Positions 53,234 to 64,000 of a DNA stretch of 64,000 nt are shown here, in pieces. The DNA is from Closterium sp. Naga37s-1. Its lineage: Eukaryota; Streptophyta; Zygnematophyceae; Desmidiales; Closteriaceae. The translations under genes were made by a program, and so were the position numbers. The notes under the pieces were generated by a model. That model was not told where the DNA came from, searched no databases, and was given only the letters and a program-made list of their open reading frames with translations. The stretch is from positions 5,076,501 through 5,140,500 of the forward strand of contig CANJKZ010000084.1 in assembly GCA_947471745.1 (NCBI GenBank), read 5' to 3'. How positions within the stretch are numbered: the first letter of the stretch is position 1; every line of letters begins with the position of its first letter.

Positions 53234-56200
53234 ATGGCAAATCCTAATGTACTCACATTTGATGCTGAGGGTCGAGCGGTCGACTTTGAGGTCTGGGTAG
53301 ATGATCTGCAGCTTTTCCCACAGTGCGATAGCAAGGATGGCCTCTCACTGTTCGATCTCACGTCTGGCGCCTCTACTGCCCCTGCTACTGATGCTGACAG
53401 TACTGTTCGCTCGCAGTGGACCACGCGCGATGCTGCTGCCCGCCTTGCTGTGCGTAGTCACCTACCGTCCACTGAGCGCGCGCACTTTAGTCAGTACAAG
53501 AGTGCTAAGACTCTGTACGACGCTGTAGTTGCACGCTACTCCTCCCCTGCCACTGCTGCCCTGAGTCGCCTCATGCTGCCGTACCTGTCCCCTAACCTCG
53601 CCGCATTTGCCACAGTCGCTGACCTTATTACACACCTCTGCACTAGTGACACCCGCTACCGCGCTGCGCTTCCTGCTGAGTTCTGCGCCAAGAACCCCCC
53701 CTCCCCCCCCCGTGTACATCACCCTCTACTACCTAGTCACCCGGCTCCCTGACTCCCTTCGCTCGGTCAGGGACCACTTCCTCTCTGTTTGCCCCACCAC
53801 ACTCACCGTTGACCTCCTCGAAGAGCGCCTCGTTGCAGCTGAGAAGAGCATAGTCGCTGTAGGAGCCTCTCGTGGTGACCCTCGTGCCCCTTTCTTTGAG
53901 GGGTGCTCCCCCGTCCCCCTTTTGCCCTCTGTTGCCTCTGCTGCTGCTGTCGACCTCGTTGGCACCGAGTCGGTCGGCGCTGCGTCTGATCCTAGTGGGA
54001 GGCGCCGCAATGGCAAGGGCAAGGGGGGCAAGGGCGCTGGAGGAGCTGGCGGGGGCGGCGGTGGTGGCAGTGGAGGCGGCGGAGGGGGTGGGGGTGGGAG
54101 TGGTGGCGGGGGTGGGGGCTTCGGTGGCGGCGGTGGAGGTGGAGGCGGCGGCGGCGGCGGCGGCGGTGGGGGTGGAGGCGGCGGCGGTGGCGGCGGCGGA
54201 GGTGGAGCTGGTCGGGGTGGAGCTGTGCAGCGGGGAGACTTTGGTGGTGGTCAGCGCCAGCAGCAGCAGCGCTCTCGCGAGACTCCGTCGCCCCAGCAGC
54301 TTCGTGAGTGGTACGCTACTCGCCAGCGGCCTGGGGGTGTTGGTCCCTGTACCTACGTCCTGCGTACAGGCGACCGCACTGGGGAGCCGTGCGGCGGGCC
54401 GCACGCCACCCTGCGCTGCTTTGGCCGCCTGACGAACGCCTGGCGTATCCAGTTCCCTCACGCCACTGAGATCCCTCGCTGGGGTGATCTGCTCAAGTCT
54501 GGTGTAGCTATCTTTGATCTTGACTATGATGCTATTCTTGCTGCCATGTATGTTGTGTCTACTAGTGCTGAGGGTGACTGTTACCTGTGTGTTCCGCCTG
54601 ACCCGGGCATTGAGGCCGCTGCTCTAGGTGCTTGTGAGTCTGCTGCTTCAGGTGCTGGTGAGTCTGCTCTCTCAGGTACCACGTCGACTCAGATTTTGCA
54701 CACCTTCACCCTCGACTTGGGTGCTTCCCGCTCCTTCTTTCGAGACCGCACCACACTCACGCCGCTCAGTCGGCCGGTTGCAGTCTCCCTGGCAGACCCC
54801 TCTGGGGGTCCTGTCCTTGCCCACTACTCCACTGTCCTACCGTGTCCGGCGGCCCCTTCTGGCTCCCTGTCGGGTCTTTACCTTCCCTCGTTCTCTACGA
54901 ACTTGGTGAGTGGTGCTGACCTACACGATGGGAGGGTTGACCAGTTCACTCCTGCGAGTCAGCGAGTGACCCACTGCACGTGTGCTCGGACGGGCCGACA
55001 CTTGGCCACGTTTACCCGTCAGCCGGGGTCGAGCCTGTACACACAGACTACCGAGTCTCCTCCGGTTCCAGCGTCTGGCCAGGTAGCTGCGTCGGTTCAG
55101 GTGTTTGCTGCAGCGTCCAGGTCTGGTCCTGAGTCTGCCCCCTGCTCGTGTCGTCTCCTGTCTCACCAGACTCTCCTCTGGCACCACCGCCTTGGTCACC
55201 CCTCCCCGCCTCGTCTCCGAGGCATGGCCTCCCGTGTCCTTGTCTCTGGTCTCCCCCGGTCCTTCCCTCCCCTTCCCCCGGGGCCTGCCCCTACCTGCGT
55301 TCCCTGCGTCGAGGGGCGGCAGCGCGCCGCTCCTCACTCCTCCGAGTTTCCTCCGACAGAGGCTCCGCTGCAGACTCTCCACATGGACGTGTGGGGCCCA
55401 GCCCGCGTTCGTGGACAGGGTCACGAGCGTTACTTCCTGCTGGTGGTTGACGACTACTCGCGTTACACCACAGTCTTCCCCTTGCGCCGCAAGGGTGAGG
55501 TCACTGAGGTGTTGATCGACTGGATCCGCGCTGTCCGTCTCCAGCTCAGAGAGAGTTTCGGCTCGGACTTTCCTGTTCTGCGTCTGCACTCCGACAGAGG
55601 TGGAGAGTTTTCCTCCGACCTTCTGCGAGCCTTCTGTCGTGCGGAGGGCATCCGCCAGACGTTCACGCTTCCAGCCTCTCCACAGCAAAATGGGACTGCT
55701 GAGCGCCGCATTGGCATGGTCATGGACGTCGCTTGTACGTCCATGATCCATGCGGCTGCTCCCCATTTTCTGTGGCCGTTCGCGGTTCAGTACGCGGCGC
55801 ATCAGATCAACCTTCAGCCCCGGGTCTCGATGCCGGAGACCTTCCCTACTCTGCGGTGGACGGGGAAGGTTGGCGATGCGTCTGCGTTCCGTGTCTGGGG
55901 ATCTCGAGCTTTCGACCGTGACTTGTCTGCGGACAAGCTGTCCTCCCGTGCTGTTCCTTGCATCTTCCTTGGCTTCCCCCCTGACGCTCCTGGTTGGCAG
56001 TTTTACCACCCCACCTCGCGCCGTGTTCTGTCCTCCCAGGACGTCACGTTTGACGAGTCGGTTCCGTACTACCATCTCTTCCCCTACCGCGCTGCCCCCC
56101 TCCCCCCCCCGCCGCTCTTCCTTGCGCCTGGTCCCCCTCCGGTAGACCCCCTCCCCCCTCAGGGTCCTGCCCCCTCAGGTGTGTCCCAGGTAGACGCAGT

Positions 56201-58397
56201 CGAGCCTGTCGAGGTAGCTGTTAACTCTGGTGCTGCTGGGGGTGCTAAGCCTGGGCGTGTGGAGCCTGGGGGTGCTGGATCTGGGGGTGCTGAGCCTGAG
56301 CGTGCGGAGCCTGGGGGTGCTGGGTCTGGGGGTGCTGAGCCTGGGGTTGCTGAGTGTGGGGGTGCGGAACCTGACGGTGCTAGGCCTGGAGGTCCTTCGG
56401 GTGCTTTGTCCCGGCGGGAGCTACCCTCTCCACAGGAGCTGCGCGAGTGGTTTGCTCGGCGCTGGAGCCGTGCTGCTGGAGCTGGTGGTGCTGCCGGTGT
56501 TGGAGTTTCTACTGCTGCTGGGGGTGCTGGAGCCACGGGTCCCGGAGGTGCTCGTCCTGGAGGTACTGGAGCTGCTGGGCTTGGTGGTGCTACTGGTGCT
56601 GGAGCTGTTGGCGGAGCTGGAGCTGGCGGTGCTGCTGGAGTAGGTGCTACTGGGGGTACTGGAGCTGGAGCTGCTGCGTCTTCCGGTGGTCCTGCTGGAG
56701 CTGGAGCTGCTGATGGTACTGGAGCTGGAGGTGTTGCTGGAGCCGGTGCTCCTGTGGGTGCTGGAGTTGGCGCTACTGGAGCTGCTGGAGGTGCTGCTAG
56801 TGGTGGTGGTGCTGCTGGAGTTGGAACTGACGCTGGGGGTGCTGGTGCTGTCCCTGCTGGTTCTGGAGGCGCTGCGCGGCCGCGGCCGTACTTCGTTCCG
56901 CTCCTTGAGCAGGTTCTTGGTCTTCCGCCTTCTTCTGGTCCTGCTCCTTCCTTAGAGTGTCCACCGCCTGTCCAGTCCGAGTCACAATTACAGCTGGCCT
57001 CCCCACTGCCTGCTCCTTCTCCCTACGCTGGTCCTACTGGAGGTCTTGCTGAGCGTCGTGAGCCTGAGTCGCGTCCTGCGTCACCTGTTCGTGCTGCTCG
57101 CACTGGTCGTCGTGTTCCACGTCAGCGTCCTCCTGCGGTCCCGGGCACGCACCAGATGGCACTGCGTCCTTCCACTGCTCCGCAGCGTGTCTTTTTGCCA
57201 TCTCCTCCAGAGTCCTCTCTTCCTGCTCTTGCTGACCCGGAGTCTGACTCCTTTCGTGCTGCCAGTCCTACTATCACGCGTCTCCTGGCCACTGTTGTCA
57301 CTGACCCTTCCTTTGAGTCCACTGCTGCGTCTGCCTTAGTTGCCGAGCTTGTCGACTTCTCTGCTCACTGTCGTCTAGACTACGCCGCTAGTCTTGTTAC
57401 TGGGTCTCAGTCTGCCTCTGTCTGTCCTCCGTCCGTCGGGGGTGAGTGTGCTCTTAGCACGGACGTCCTTGAGGACAGGCAGGAGGAGTTCCAGTGTTTT
57501 GCTGCTGCTTTACCTCATCTCGTGTCCATGCTGCTTGCCCCTGAGGGAGACCCGGATGCACCAGACATCCCGACCCCGCGCTCTTACGCAGAGGCGATAG
57601 AGGGTCCCTACTCCTCTCAGTGGCAGTCAGCCATGGACGCAGAGATGGCTTCCTGGAAGTCCACAGGCACCTACGTCGACGAGGTTCCCCCACCTGGGGT
57701 GAACATTGTCAGTGGCATGTGGATTTTCAGGGTGAAGCGGCCGCCGGGTTCTCCGCCTGTCTTCAAGGCGCGTTCCGTGGCTCGAGACTTCAGTCAGCGG
57801 CAGGGATTTGACTACTTTCAGACCTTCTCCCCGACCCCGAAGATGACCACTCTTCGGGTTCTGCTGCACGTCGCTGCTCAGCGTGACTACGAGCTTCACT
57901 CTCTTGACTTCAGCACTGCTTTCCTACAGGGCAGCCTGCACGAGGAGATCTGGCTGCGCCGCCCACCTGGCTTCACTGGGTCGTTTCCTCCTGGTACCCA
58001 GTGGAGCCTCCGGCGGCCAGTCTACGGTCTCCGCCAGGCGCCCCGTGAGTGGCACGACACACTGAGGACTACGCTTGCGGCTCTTGGGTTTGCTCCTTCT
58101 ACTGCTGACCCGTCGCTGTTTCTGCGCACCGACACTTTGCTGCCGCCGTTCTACATCTTCGTGTACGTCGACGACTTGGTCTTTGCTACTGCTGACACTG
58201 CTGGACTCGCCCACGTGAAGTCCGAGCTACAGAAGAGACACACGTGCACAGACCTGGGTGAACTGCGCAGCTATCTTGGCTTGCAGATCACCCGGGACAG
58301 AGCACGGCGCACCATTACCTTGACTCAGTCACACATGGTGCAGCAGGTCCTTCAGCGCTTCGACTTCACGTACTCCTCGCCTCAGGCCACTCCTCTG
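53234..58397 (+). pseudogene. gag-pol of Cop7, truncated in RT/RNase H region and frameshifted in gag
   Basis: The start is at 53234 (MANPNVLTFD). Gag is open to 53752 in one frame and continues from about 53710 in another. The shift falls in a C-rich run (aaccccccctccccccccc), where Cop4 has about 10 C. It may be a true mutation or a homopolymer error. Protease reads D-L-G-A (TTG at 54717) instead of D-S-G-A, so it is probably inactive. Integrase D, D and E (DVWG, HSDRGGEF, NGTAERR), RT YVDD (58160-58175) and the finger C-x13-C-x3-H-x4-C (about 54348-54420) are present. A Gly tract covers 54035-54205. Pol stops at 58397, and the open frame continuing to 58904 is antisense LTN1. Confidence 0.93.
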
Positions 58398-61300
58398 TCC
58401 TCCTGCTCCTTCCCTTCTGCCTTTTCCTCATCTCGCCTCAACTGCACCACGCTCAGCACAAGACACTCCCTCACACACGTCAGCAGCGCCAGCCAATCAG
58501 GTCGCGCCATGTGGACAAGCCGTCCCTGCCACAGGTTCGAGAAGAACGGCACCAGCACGCCTTGTGATTGGTGCAGCCTGGCTCGGAAGAACACCGAAAG
58601 CAGCGGCAGCAGGCACGGGTACGACTGCTCTGCCGAGCCTAAGCACCCGGCTCGGAGAAAACCCCAGAGCTTCGGCAGAGCAGATTTAAGAAAGGAAGGG
58701 TTGGCCCAGAGGGAGGGGCAGGTGCACGAGGCCACAAGCACAAGCTCCCACATGGCGCCATGGCATGCGGATACCTTCTCCCCCATGGCTGCTGCCACCA
58801 CTGGCCCCACCTTCTCTATCACCTCCGCTTCCCCCATCACCTCCATTTCTCCCCTCTTTGCCATCTCTCCTCCGACTCCTCCTCCCGCTCCCCCCCCCAC
58901 TTGATTCTCTCCCCCCTGGCTGCCCGCCCCCTCTCCCTCCTGTTCCTGCCCCCTCGCTTCTGCTGCCAGCGGGCCCAATGAGAGCAGGACAGCTGGCAGC
59001 GCGTGGAAGGCCGCGGAGTGCACGCGGGGGGAGGGGTGTTTGGCGAGGGCGCGGAGGAAGGAGAGGGCGCGCAGGGAGGAGAGCAGGGACGCTGCCATGC
59101 GTGGCTGGGCTGCCACCACAGAGGGGGGCAGCGCTGTCTCTGCTGCTGCTCCTGCTGATCCCGCTGCTGCTGTCTCCGCTGCTGATGTAGCTGCTTCTGC
59201 TGCCGGAGCTGTCCCCCCTGCGGTGGCAGCGCCAGCAGCAGCCCCTCTGTGTGGTCGTGGTGGCAGCACGGTCTGCAGGAAAGCCCTCAGCGCCAGCAGA
59301 GCTGCGCACAGCAGCTGCACGCAGGGGGGTGGGCGGAGAATGGGGGCAGGCGTGGATGGGAGGAGGTGGAGGAATTCGGAGGGGGATGGGTACATGGGAT
59401 AGATGGGTGGTGGGATAATCAAGGGTAAGATGAATGAGAGGAAGGTTTGCACCTCACAACAGGCATTGCTAGCCTCTCCTCCCGGCTCCTCTCTTCCACC
59501 CTTCTCCGCACCCCACTTACACTCCAACCTCTCCCACGTCCCACCCTCATTCTGCGCCCTACACCCTAAGCCTCATCCGCAACTCACGGTCTCACCTCGT
59601 CCAGGCGGTGCTTGGCCTCCTCCACGCTGAGCGAGCGGTCAGCAGCCGCCAGCGACTGCGGGGTGGCTGCTAGCAGCTCCGCCAGGGTGCCCACCACCGC
59701 CTCCCACGTGAATGCCAGCGCCTCCACTCGCCGTGTGGGCGTGGGGAAGGCCGCCTGGGAGGAAGACGTAGAGAAGGAGTAGAAAAGTGGGGAATGGATG
59801 AGAGGCGCACAGCAGCTGCACTGGGATGGTAGCAGAGTGGGCAGCAGGGTGGGCAAAAGGATGGGAAGCAGGGTGGGCAGAAGGATGGGAAGCAGGGTGG
59901 GCAGAAGGATGGGAAGCAGGGTGGGCAGAAGGATGGGAAGCAGGGTGGGCAGAAGGTTGGGAAGCAGGGTGGGCAGAAGGATGGGAAGCAGGGTGGGCAG
60001 CAGGATGGGAAGCAGGGTGGGCAGAAGGATGGGAAGCAGGGTGGGCAGCAGGATGGGAAGCAGGGTGGGCAGAAGGATGGGAAGCAGGGTGGGCAGAAGG
60101 TTGGGAAGCAGGGTGGGCAGCAGGATGGGAAGCAGGGTGGGCAGAAGGATGGGAAGCAGGGTGGGCAGAAGGATGGGAAGCAGGGTGGGCAGCAGGATGG
60201 GAAGCAGGGTGGGCAGAAGGATGGGAAGCAGGAGGAGACAAGAGCTGGAAAGCCATGTGACGCACCTGGAAGGAGACGGTAGCGGCAGCAGCGACGTCAC
60301 GGGAGGAGTCAAACTGCGCCACCCACCACGGCCCCATCAACTGCTTCAGGTGTGGCGCCAGGCCCTTGCTGCCATGGGAACGAGAGAGGAAAAGGCAAGG
60401 ATGACGTTTGAGCGACTGAAAATTAATCTGGAAGGAGAGAAAAGGGGCAGCAGTGACGTCATGAGGGAGTGAGACATGGTGCATGTGACGCATCAAACTT
60501 AATCATATTGACATTCCAAACTACTGTCTGCCACACCAACTCACCCTACGCCCTTGACTCGCGTTGACTCATCCACCCCCACGCCTTGACGACCGTTGAC
60601 TTACCCACCCCATTCCTTCACGAGCGTTGACTCACCGTACGCCGTTGACAAGCATTGACTCGCCCTACGCCCAGGTGTAAGACTCGAGAACTCACCCCAC
60701 GCCCTGGACGAGCATGGACTCACCCCACGCCCTGGACGAGCACGGTCATGGTGGCGTGTGTGGCGAGGCGCACAGCCCTGCTGCTGTCCACCACCAGCCG
60801 CCGGTACTCAAACGCCTGGTGGTGCGTGCCATGTGGGACGACGGCGCGGGAAGAGAAACAAAGAGACGGGAAGAGGAGGGGAAAGGTGAAGGAGGAGGAA
60901 GGCAGTAACAGTGAGGGAAGAGCAGTATGCATGCTGAGTGGCAAGCTGAATCGCATTTCACCAGTGCCGGCACATGGCATGGAATGGCATGGCACAACAC
61001 CACACCACATGGCATCGGATGGCATGAGACAGCATGGCATGGCATGGCATGGCATGGCATGGCATGGCATGGCATGGCGCTGTATCATTTCTCACCCAAG
61101 CAGGCAGCATGGCTTGCATCTGGGCGGCAGTGCTGCCGCCCAGCACCCCCTGAAGCGCCTCCACCGCCTTCAGCTGAGGGTGAGGGGTCACCGAGGGACG
61201 TGGAGGGACGTGGTACAGAGTGGGGGGAGCGGATGGGAGGAGAGGTGTGAAAAAGAAGAGTGGTGTTGGTGGGCTGGAGAAGAGCAGAGGCGGCAGAATT

Positions 61301-62679
61301 GTGGGAAGAACTGCAAGGGAAAGGCCCATCACGAGTGCACATGGAAGTGCGTGTGAACAGCCACTCTCCTCTGCATGTTGGTGCATGCATGATGGCACCA
61401 CTGCGTGCACTCGCAAACCCAACCAGGCACTATCACTATCACAGCCCACCCGCCTGCTTCCACCCCAAGCGCCTGTTGTCTGTCTGCAACGCTCGCCTTG
61501 CTCCTGCTGCTCCCGTTGTTCCTGCCGCTCCCCATGCTGCTACCACTCACCTTGGTGGTGGCGTCTTTCTTCGCCAGCCGCCTCAGATGCGCCGCTGCCT
61601 CGCCGCCCACGTCCTGCTCATCACCGCACAGTAGAGGGGCGGGGTGGCGAGGGGTAATGAGTGGTGGGGGGGAGTGGTGAACGGGAAACGGCAAAGAGGT
61701 TTACAGGCTTGTGGCGCATGAAAGTTGTGCATGCAACACTGCACAACCCCTCTTCTCCCTGTTTCCCCCCTCCCCCCCTCCAGCGCTCACCGCCCCAATG
61801 ACCAGCTCCTTAGGCCCGCTGCCTGCAGAAGCCTCCACTGCCCCCCTTTGCCCCTCCCGCCCTCCGTCTGCCCCGCCCTCCGCGCTCTCCCTCCCCCCTC
61901 CAGCCGCCCCCGCGGCTGCTGTCTGCACCCGCGCACTGCCCACGTATCCCCCGAACCCGACTGGGCGGGGCCCGCTTCCAGCTCCGCCTGCCGCACTGCC
62001 TGCGCCCGCTGCCAGCAGCGAGGCGGCCAGGCTGCGGAAGATATGGGGGAAGAGGGGGGACGGGGGTTGGGGGAGAGGGGATGGTGAATGGGGAGGGGGA
62101 GGGGGTATGGGGGAATTGCGGAAGCAGCAGCGGCGCCTAGGATGGGATGAGGAGGGCGCTGGGAGGGTCGCCGCCGGCGTGTGAATGGGCAGCGGACGGG
62201 ACGGTGGGGTGAAAGGGCAGCGGGGAGAGAAGTGTGTGAAAAAGGGGGCAGGAGGGGGGAGGAGAGAGGGAGGGGGGAGAAGGGCGGATGGCGTCGTCGT
62301 TTCAGGCGTTCCGTTCTGCTTGCCCCGGAATGAGAATCGGAGATCCGCGACGCGGTATGAAATACGACGATCACCGTGCGAATCCAAGCTGCACGGAATC
62401 ACACCGAGCAAACACGCAACCACGCCGGCCGAAGCTTCCTGATCTCAAACGCCCATACTGGGGCCTGACAAGCCGCAGAGACATCGGAACACGTGGCAAC
62501 CATCTCGATTCACTACGCGCGTTTCGGGCCATCGTCCATGGCCCTTCCTGAAGTGAAATCACGCGCGCACAGCCTTCTTGGTTCCTAACGCAACCCGCAC
62601 TAGCTGAGGTTGCGGCGCACCTGCTGCTGGCTGGTCGATTCTTGGATCGCGCCGCATCGCCGCCCTTCTGCCGCCCCAT
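58398..62679 (-). CDS. LTN1: LTN1 (listerin), exons 1-8 (N-terminal HEAT region), separated from its 3' part
   Basis: Eight exons with consistent phases and GT/AG ends (minus strand): 62679-62621, 62031-61791, 61613-61551, 61173-61096, 60815-60724, 60368-60266, 59754-59596, 59314-58398. The start ATG at 62679 gives MGRQKGG..KNRPASS, the typical listerin N-terminus. Then come VGFGGYVG, HLRRLAKKDATTK, FEYRRLVVDSSRAVR, LMGPWWVAQFD and LWGFLRAGCLGSAEQSYP, all in the order known for plant listerins. The N-terminal domain contacts the 60S/NEMF side of the complex. Exon 8 is cut at 58398 after KEQE plus two bases. The next base and following codons are at 31924 (A, then GAA TTA GTG), which restores the frame exactly. 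No RING is encoded on this side, so a product would be a dominant-negative or null fragment. Confidence 0.95.
59826..60235 (+). repeat. 24-bp minisatellite in LTN1 intron 6, about 17 copies
   Basis: The unit is agcagggtgggcagaaggatggga with a few gttggg and gcagcagg variants. It lies wholly between LTN1 exons 6 and 7 (intron 60265-59755). Open frames through it on both strands (for example SRVGRRMG repeats) are by-products. Confidence 0.92.
60536..60745 (-). repeat. Tandem copies of the exon 5 splice-donor segment
   Basis: On the minus strand the end of exon 5, gctcgtccagggcgtgg followed by ggtgagtc, is repeated about 7 times at roughly 26-32 bp spacing into intron 5. The first repeat is nearly perfect and later ones are progressively diverged, and most keep GGTGAGT or a close form. 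The exon is called to 60724 because that donor keeps phase with exon 6. Confidence 0.75.
61030..61078 (+). repeat. (ATGGC)n microsatellite in LTN1 intron 4
   Basis: About nine perfect 5-bp units with looser copies upstream from 60975. Intronic. Confidence 0.9.
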
Positions 62680-63193
62680 CGGGATCGCTCACGAGGAACC
62701 TCCCTTCTTGACGGGAGCGCACACGAATCAGACGGCGAAGTGGATTGCGGAAACGGAATCTGTCGGAATATCTCTCAGGTGGGTCCTGTGAAGGCTCACG
62801 AAGGTGTCGCAACACTAAACTCGGCAGCAAATCCAGCAGTGAATTCCTAGTGTAGATCAGATGGGTTGGAGAGTGATCGAAAAGGAACCGTGAAATGCAT
62901 GTTTGGCTTCTGGAACTTCTGGGTTCGTATGCATATCGAGGCAATTGTATATCGAATATCGTCTGAATTGACGGTTCATTTTCGCAGGTACACTTCATTG
63001 GTTGAGCATGATCCTCTGCAATTGGAGTCGTTTTCTCGCAACCACTTTGAACCGCACAAATAACAGTTTTCACCGTAAAACATACCATACATCACGCGTT
63101 CAAAAGGCGGGTTCAATCACTTACCCGTTTCAAAGTTTCCTGTTTCCACCACTGTTGCTACTCGGCACCCGCTAGGCCAGCTAAATCGGCGCG
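62680..63193. promoter_or_regulatory. Divergent promoter region between LTN1 and the zinc-knuckle gene
   Basis: 514 bp separate the two start codons, which point away from each other. The stretch must hold both 5' untranslated regions and promoters unless a further upstream exon exists. No convincing TATA box is seen. ORFs within are short. Confidence 0.55.
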
Positions 63194-64000
63194 ATGGCCG
63201 GTGTGCAGGGTGGCGAGGGCGACGACGACGAGTTTTTCAAGAGCGTCTACGCCAAGGGCTACACAGCGCCCGTGCAGGCGCACGCGGCGGTCAAGGCGGA
63301 GAAGCGGAAGGGCGGGGACGACGCGGAGGTCGGCAGGCAGCGCGAGGATGCGGGGACGGACGTACCGACAGATTTCGGCGGGAAGTACAGCAAGGCGTGG
63401 GAGGCGAAGGCGAAGGCGGCGGAGCGCAACTGGAAGAAGCGGCGCGAAGACGACCTCACGTGCAAGATCTGCGGAGAGGCGGGGCACCCCACTCAGGTGC
63501 GCTGAGGCGGAGCTGCGCAGGGAATTAGGGGAATAGAGGGGGAGGGGGGAGTTTGCGGAAAGTCGAAGCGCCGCGGGCCGACATTGATGGGGATCTTGGC
63601 ATTTTAAACGCTAGGTTAAATAAGAAGAAGGGTATTCACTGACCAAGGCTGTCGGAAGCGTCGTTAAACGTCGTCATACATCGCTATTATCGCTGCCGCC
63701 GCAGGCCCTGGCGAGTCGTCGTGCCGATTAGACTGAGGCGTAGCGCACTGATAGCATCCGCGCCTCGTTCAAAACCCTAACTTTCCCTCCGTTCACCGCA
63801 ACTCCCTGATTCACTCCCATCGGATCTCTTTCCCGACTCTTCCTTCAGGGTTGCCCCACCACCCTCGGCGGGGGCGGAGGTGGAGGGTTTGGCGGGGAGG
63901 GAGGCGGGTGGGGGGGCGGCGGAAAGCGCCATGCGCCGTCCGCGGCGCACCCGTTCGCAATCAGCATCGGGGTGGCGGACCGGCGCATGCGGTCGCGGAT
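63194..64000 (+). CDS. Zinc-knuckle (CCHC) protein, first two exons, runs off the window
   Basis: ATG at 63194 (MAGVQGGEGDDDEFFKSVY). Exon 1 is 63194-63496, donor CTCAG|GTGCGC, acceptor CTTCCTTCAG (63848), and exon 2 is 63849 to beyond the window, phase 0. Splicing completes a perfect C-x2-C-x4-H-x4-C knuckle across the junction (CKICGEAGHPTQ|GC), preceded by a charged Lys/Ala-rich segment and followed by a Gly tract and HPFAISIGVADRRMRSR. The TQGCP-type knuckle context is familiar from conserved plant CCHC proteins thought to bind RNA, but I cannot name an orthologue. The end of the protein is not in the window. Confidence 0.85.

Larger units (their letters stand above)
52305..58397 (+). mobile_element. 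Cop7, 5' part: LTR, leader, gag and most of pol, cut by the inversion
   Basis: 5' LTR 52305-52420 preceded by gatgt (52300-52304). PBS-like TGGTATAGAGCGGG (52421). GC-rich leader 52490-53220, gag ATG 53234, and pol open to 58397, where it breaks after ccactcctctg. From 58398 the sequence is antisense LTN1 exon 8. The rest of the element is 30872-31923. It is a young element (LTRs 115/116 identical), but not intact even before the inversion (see gag-pol). Confidence 0.95.

Noticed and set aside
58382..59527. Single-exon reading of 58382-59527 with its own ATG
   Set aside because: The first part reads through intron 7 and the last four residues come from Cop7. Splice sites at 59314 and the join at 58398 fit listerin better.
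1..64000. rRNA genes, prokaryotic operons, riboswitches or phage genes
   Set aside because: Nothing in the sequence supports them. Introns, LTR elements and a LINE mark it as nuclear eukaryotic DNA.

Overview
The window is nuclear DNA of a GC-rich, intron-containing green eukaryote. The listerin N-terminus, the plant-style LINE (zf-RVT domain) and the dense Ty1/copia load suggest a streptophyte. A charophyte alga of the Closterium/zygnematophyte type is my best guess, but that is inference and no marker gene fixes it. About 60% is transposable elements, mostly copia elements with unusually short LTRs (116-146 bp) and about 1 kb of GC-rich tandem-repeat leader before gag. I name them Cop1-Cop7.

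Layout. 1-448: 5' end of a minus-strand copia (Cop1). 708-8306: full-length but frameshifted Cop2 (+). 8446-10037: non-autonomous Cop3 (-). 10350-17780: Cop4 (+), structurally intact, 1987-aa gag-pol, LTRs 124/125 identical, sitting inside a candidate Cys-rich (EGF-like) exon. 17786-20111: tandem duplications, two minisatellites and a solo LTR (Cop5). 20139-27583: decayed Cop6 (-). 27584-30871: 3' (reverse transcriptase) part of a LINE (-). 30872-31923: 3' part of Cop7 (-). 31924-45487: 3' two-thirds of the listerin gene LTN1 (+), with a roughly 7-kb, 15-bp minisatellite inside an exon. 45615-47642: two MITE-like elements. 48310-50283: coiled-coil protein gene (-). 51365-52304: 5' (endonuclease) part of the LINE (+). 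52305-58397: 5' part of Cop7 (+). 58398-62679: exons 1-8 of LTN1 (-). 63194-64000: start of a zinc-knuckle protein gene (+), divergent from LTN1.

Main result. One inversion of 31924-58397 explains the centre of the window. Undoing it on paper rejoins three broken items: LTN1 (exactly in frame, no base lost), Cop7 (only about 18 bp missing from pol) and the LINE that Cop7 had inserted into. Independent support: the 5 bp outside the Cop7 3' LTR (acatc) are the reverse complement of the 5 bp outside its 5' LTR (gatgt), as expected for one target-site duplication, and the two LTRs, 21 kb apart and in opposite orientation, are identical at 115/116 positions. The inversion is therefore younger than a very young insertion. 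It leaves LTN1, the E3 ligase of ribosome-associated quality control, split into an N-terminal half without RING and a C-terminal half without start codon. Whether this is a real rearrangement, one allele only, or an assembly error needs reads across the two junctions.
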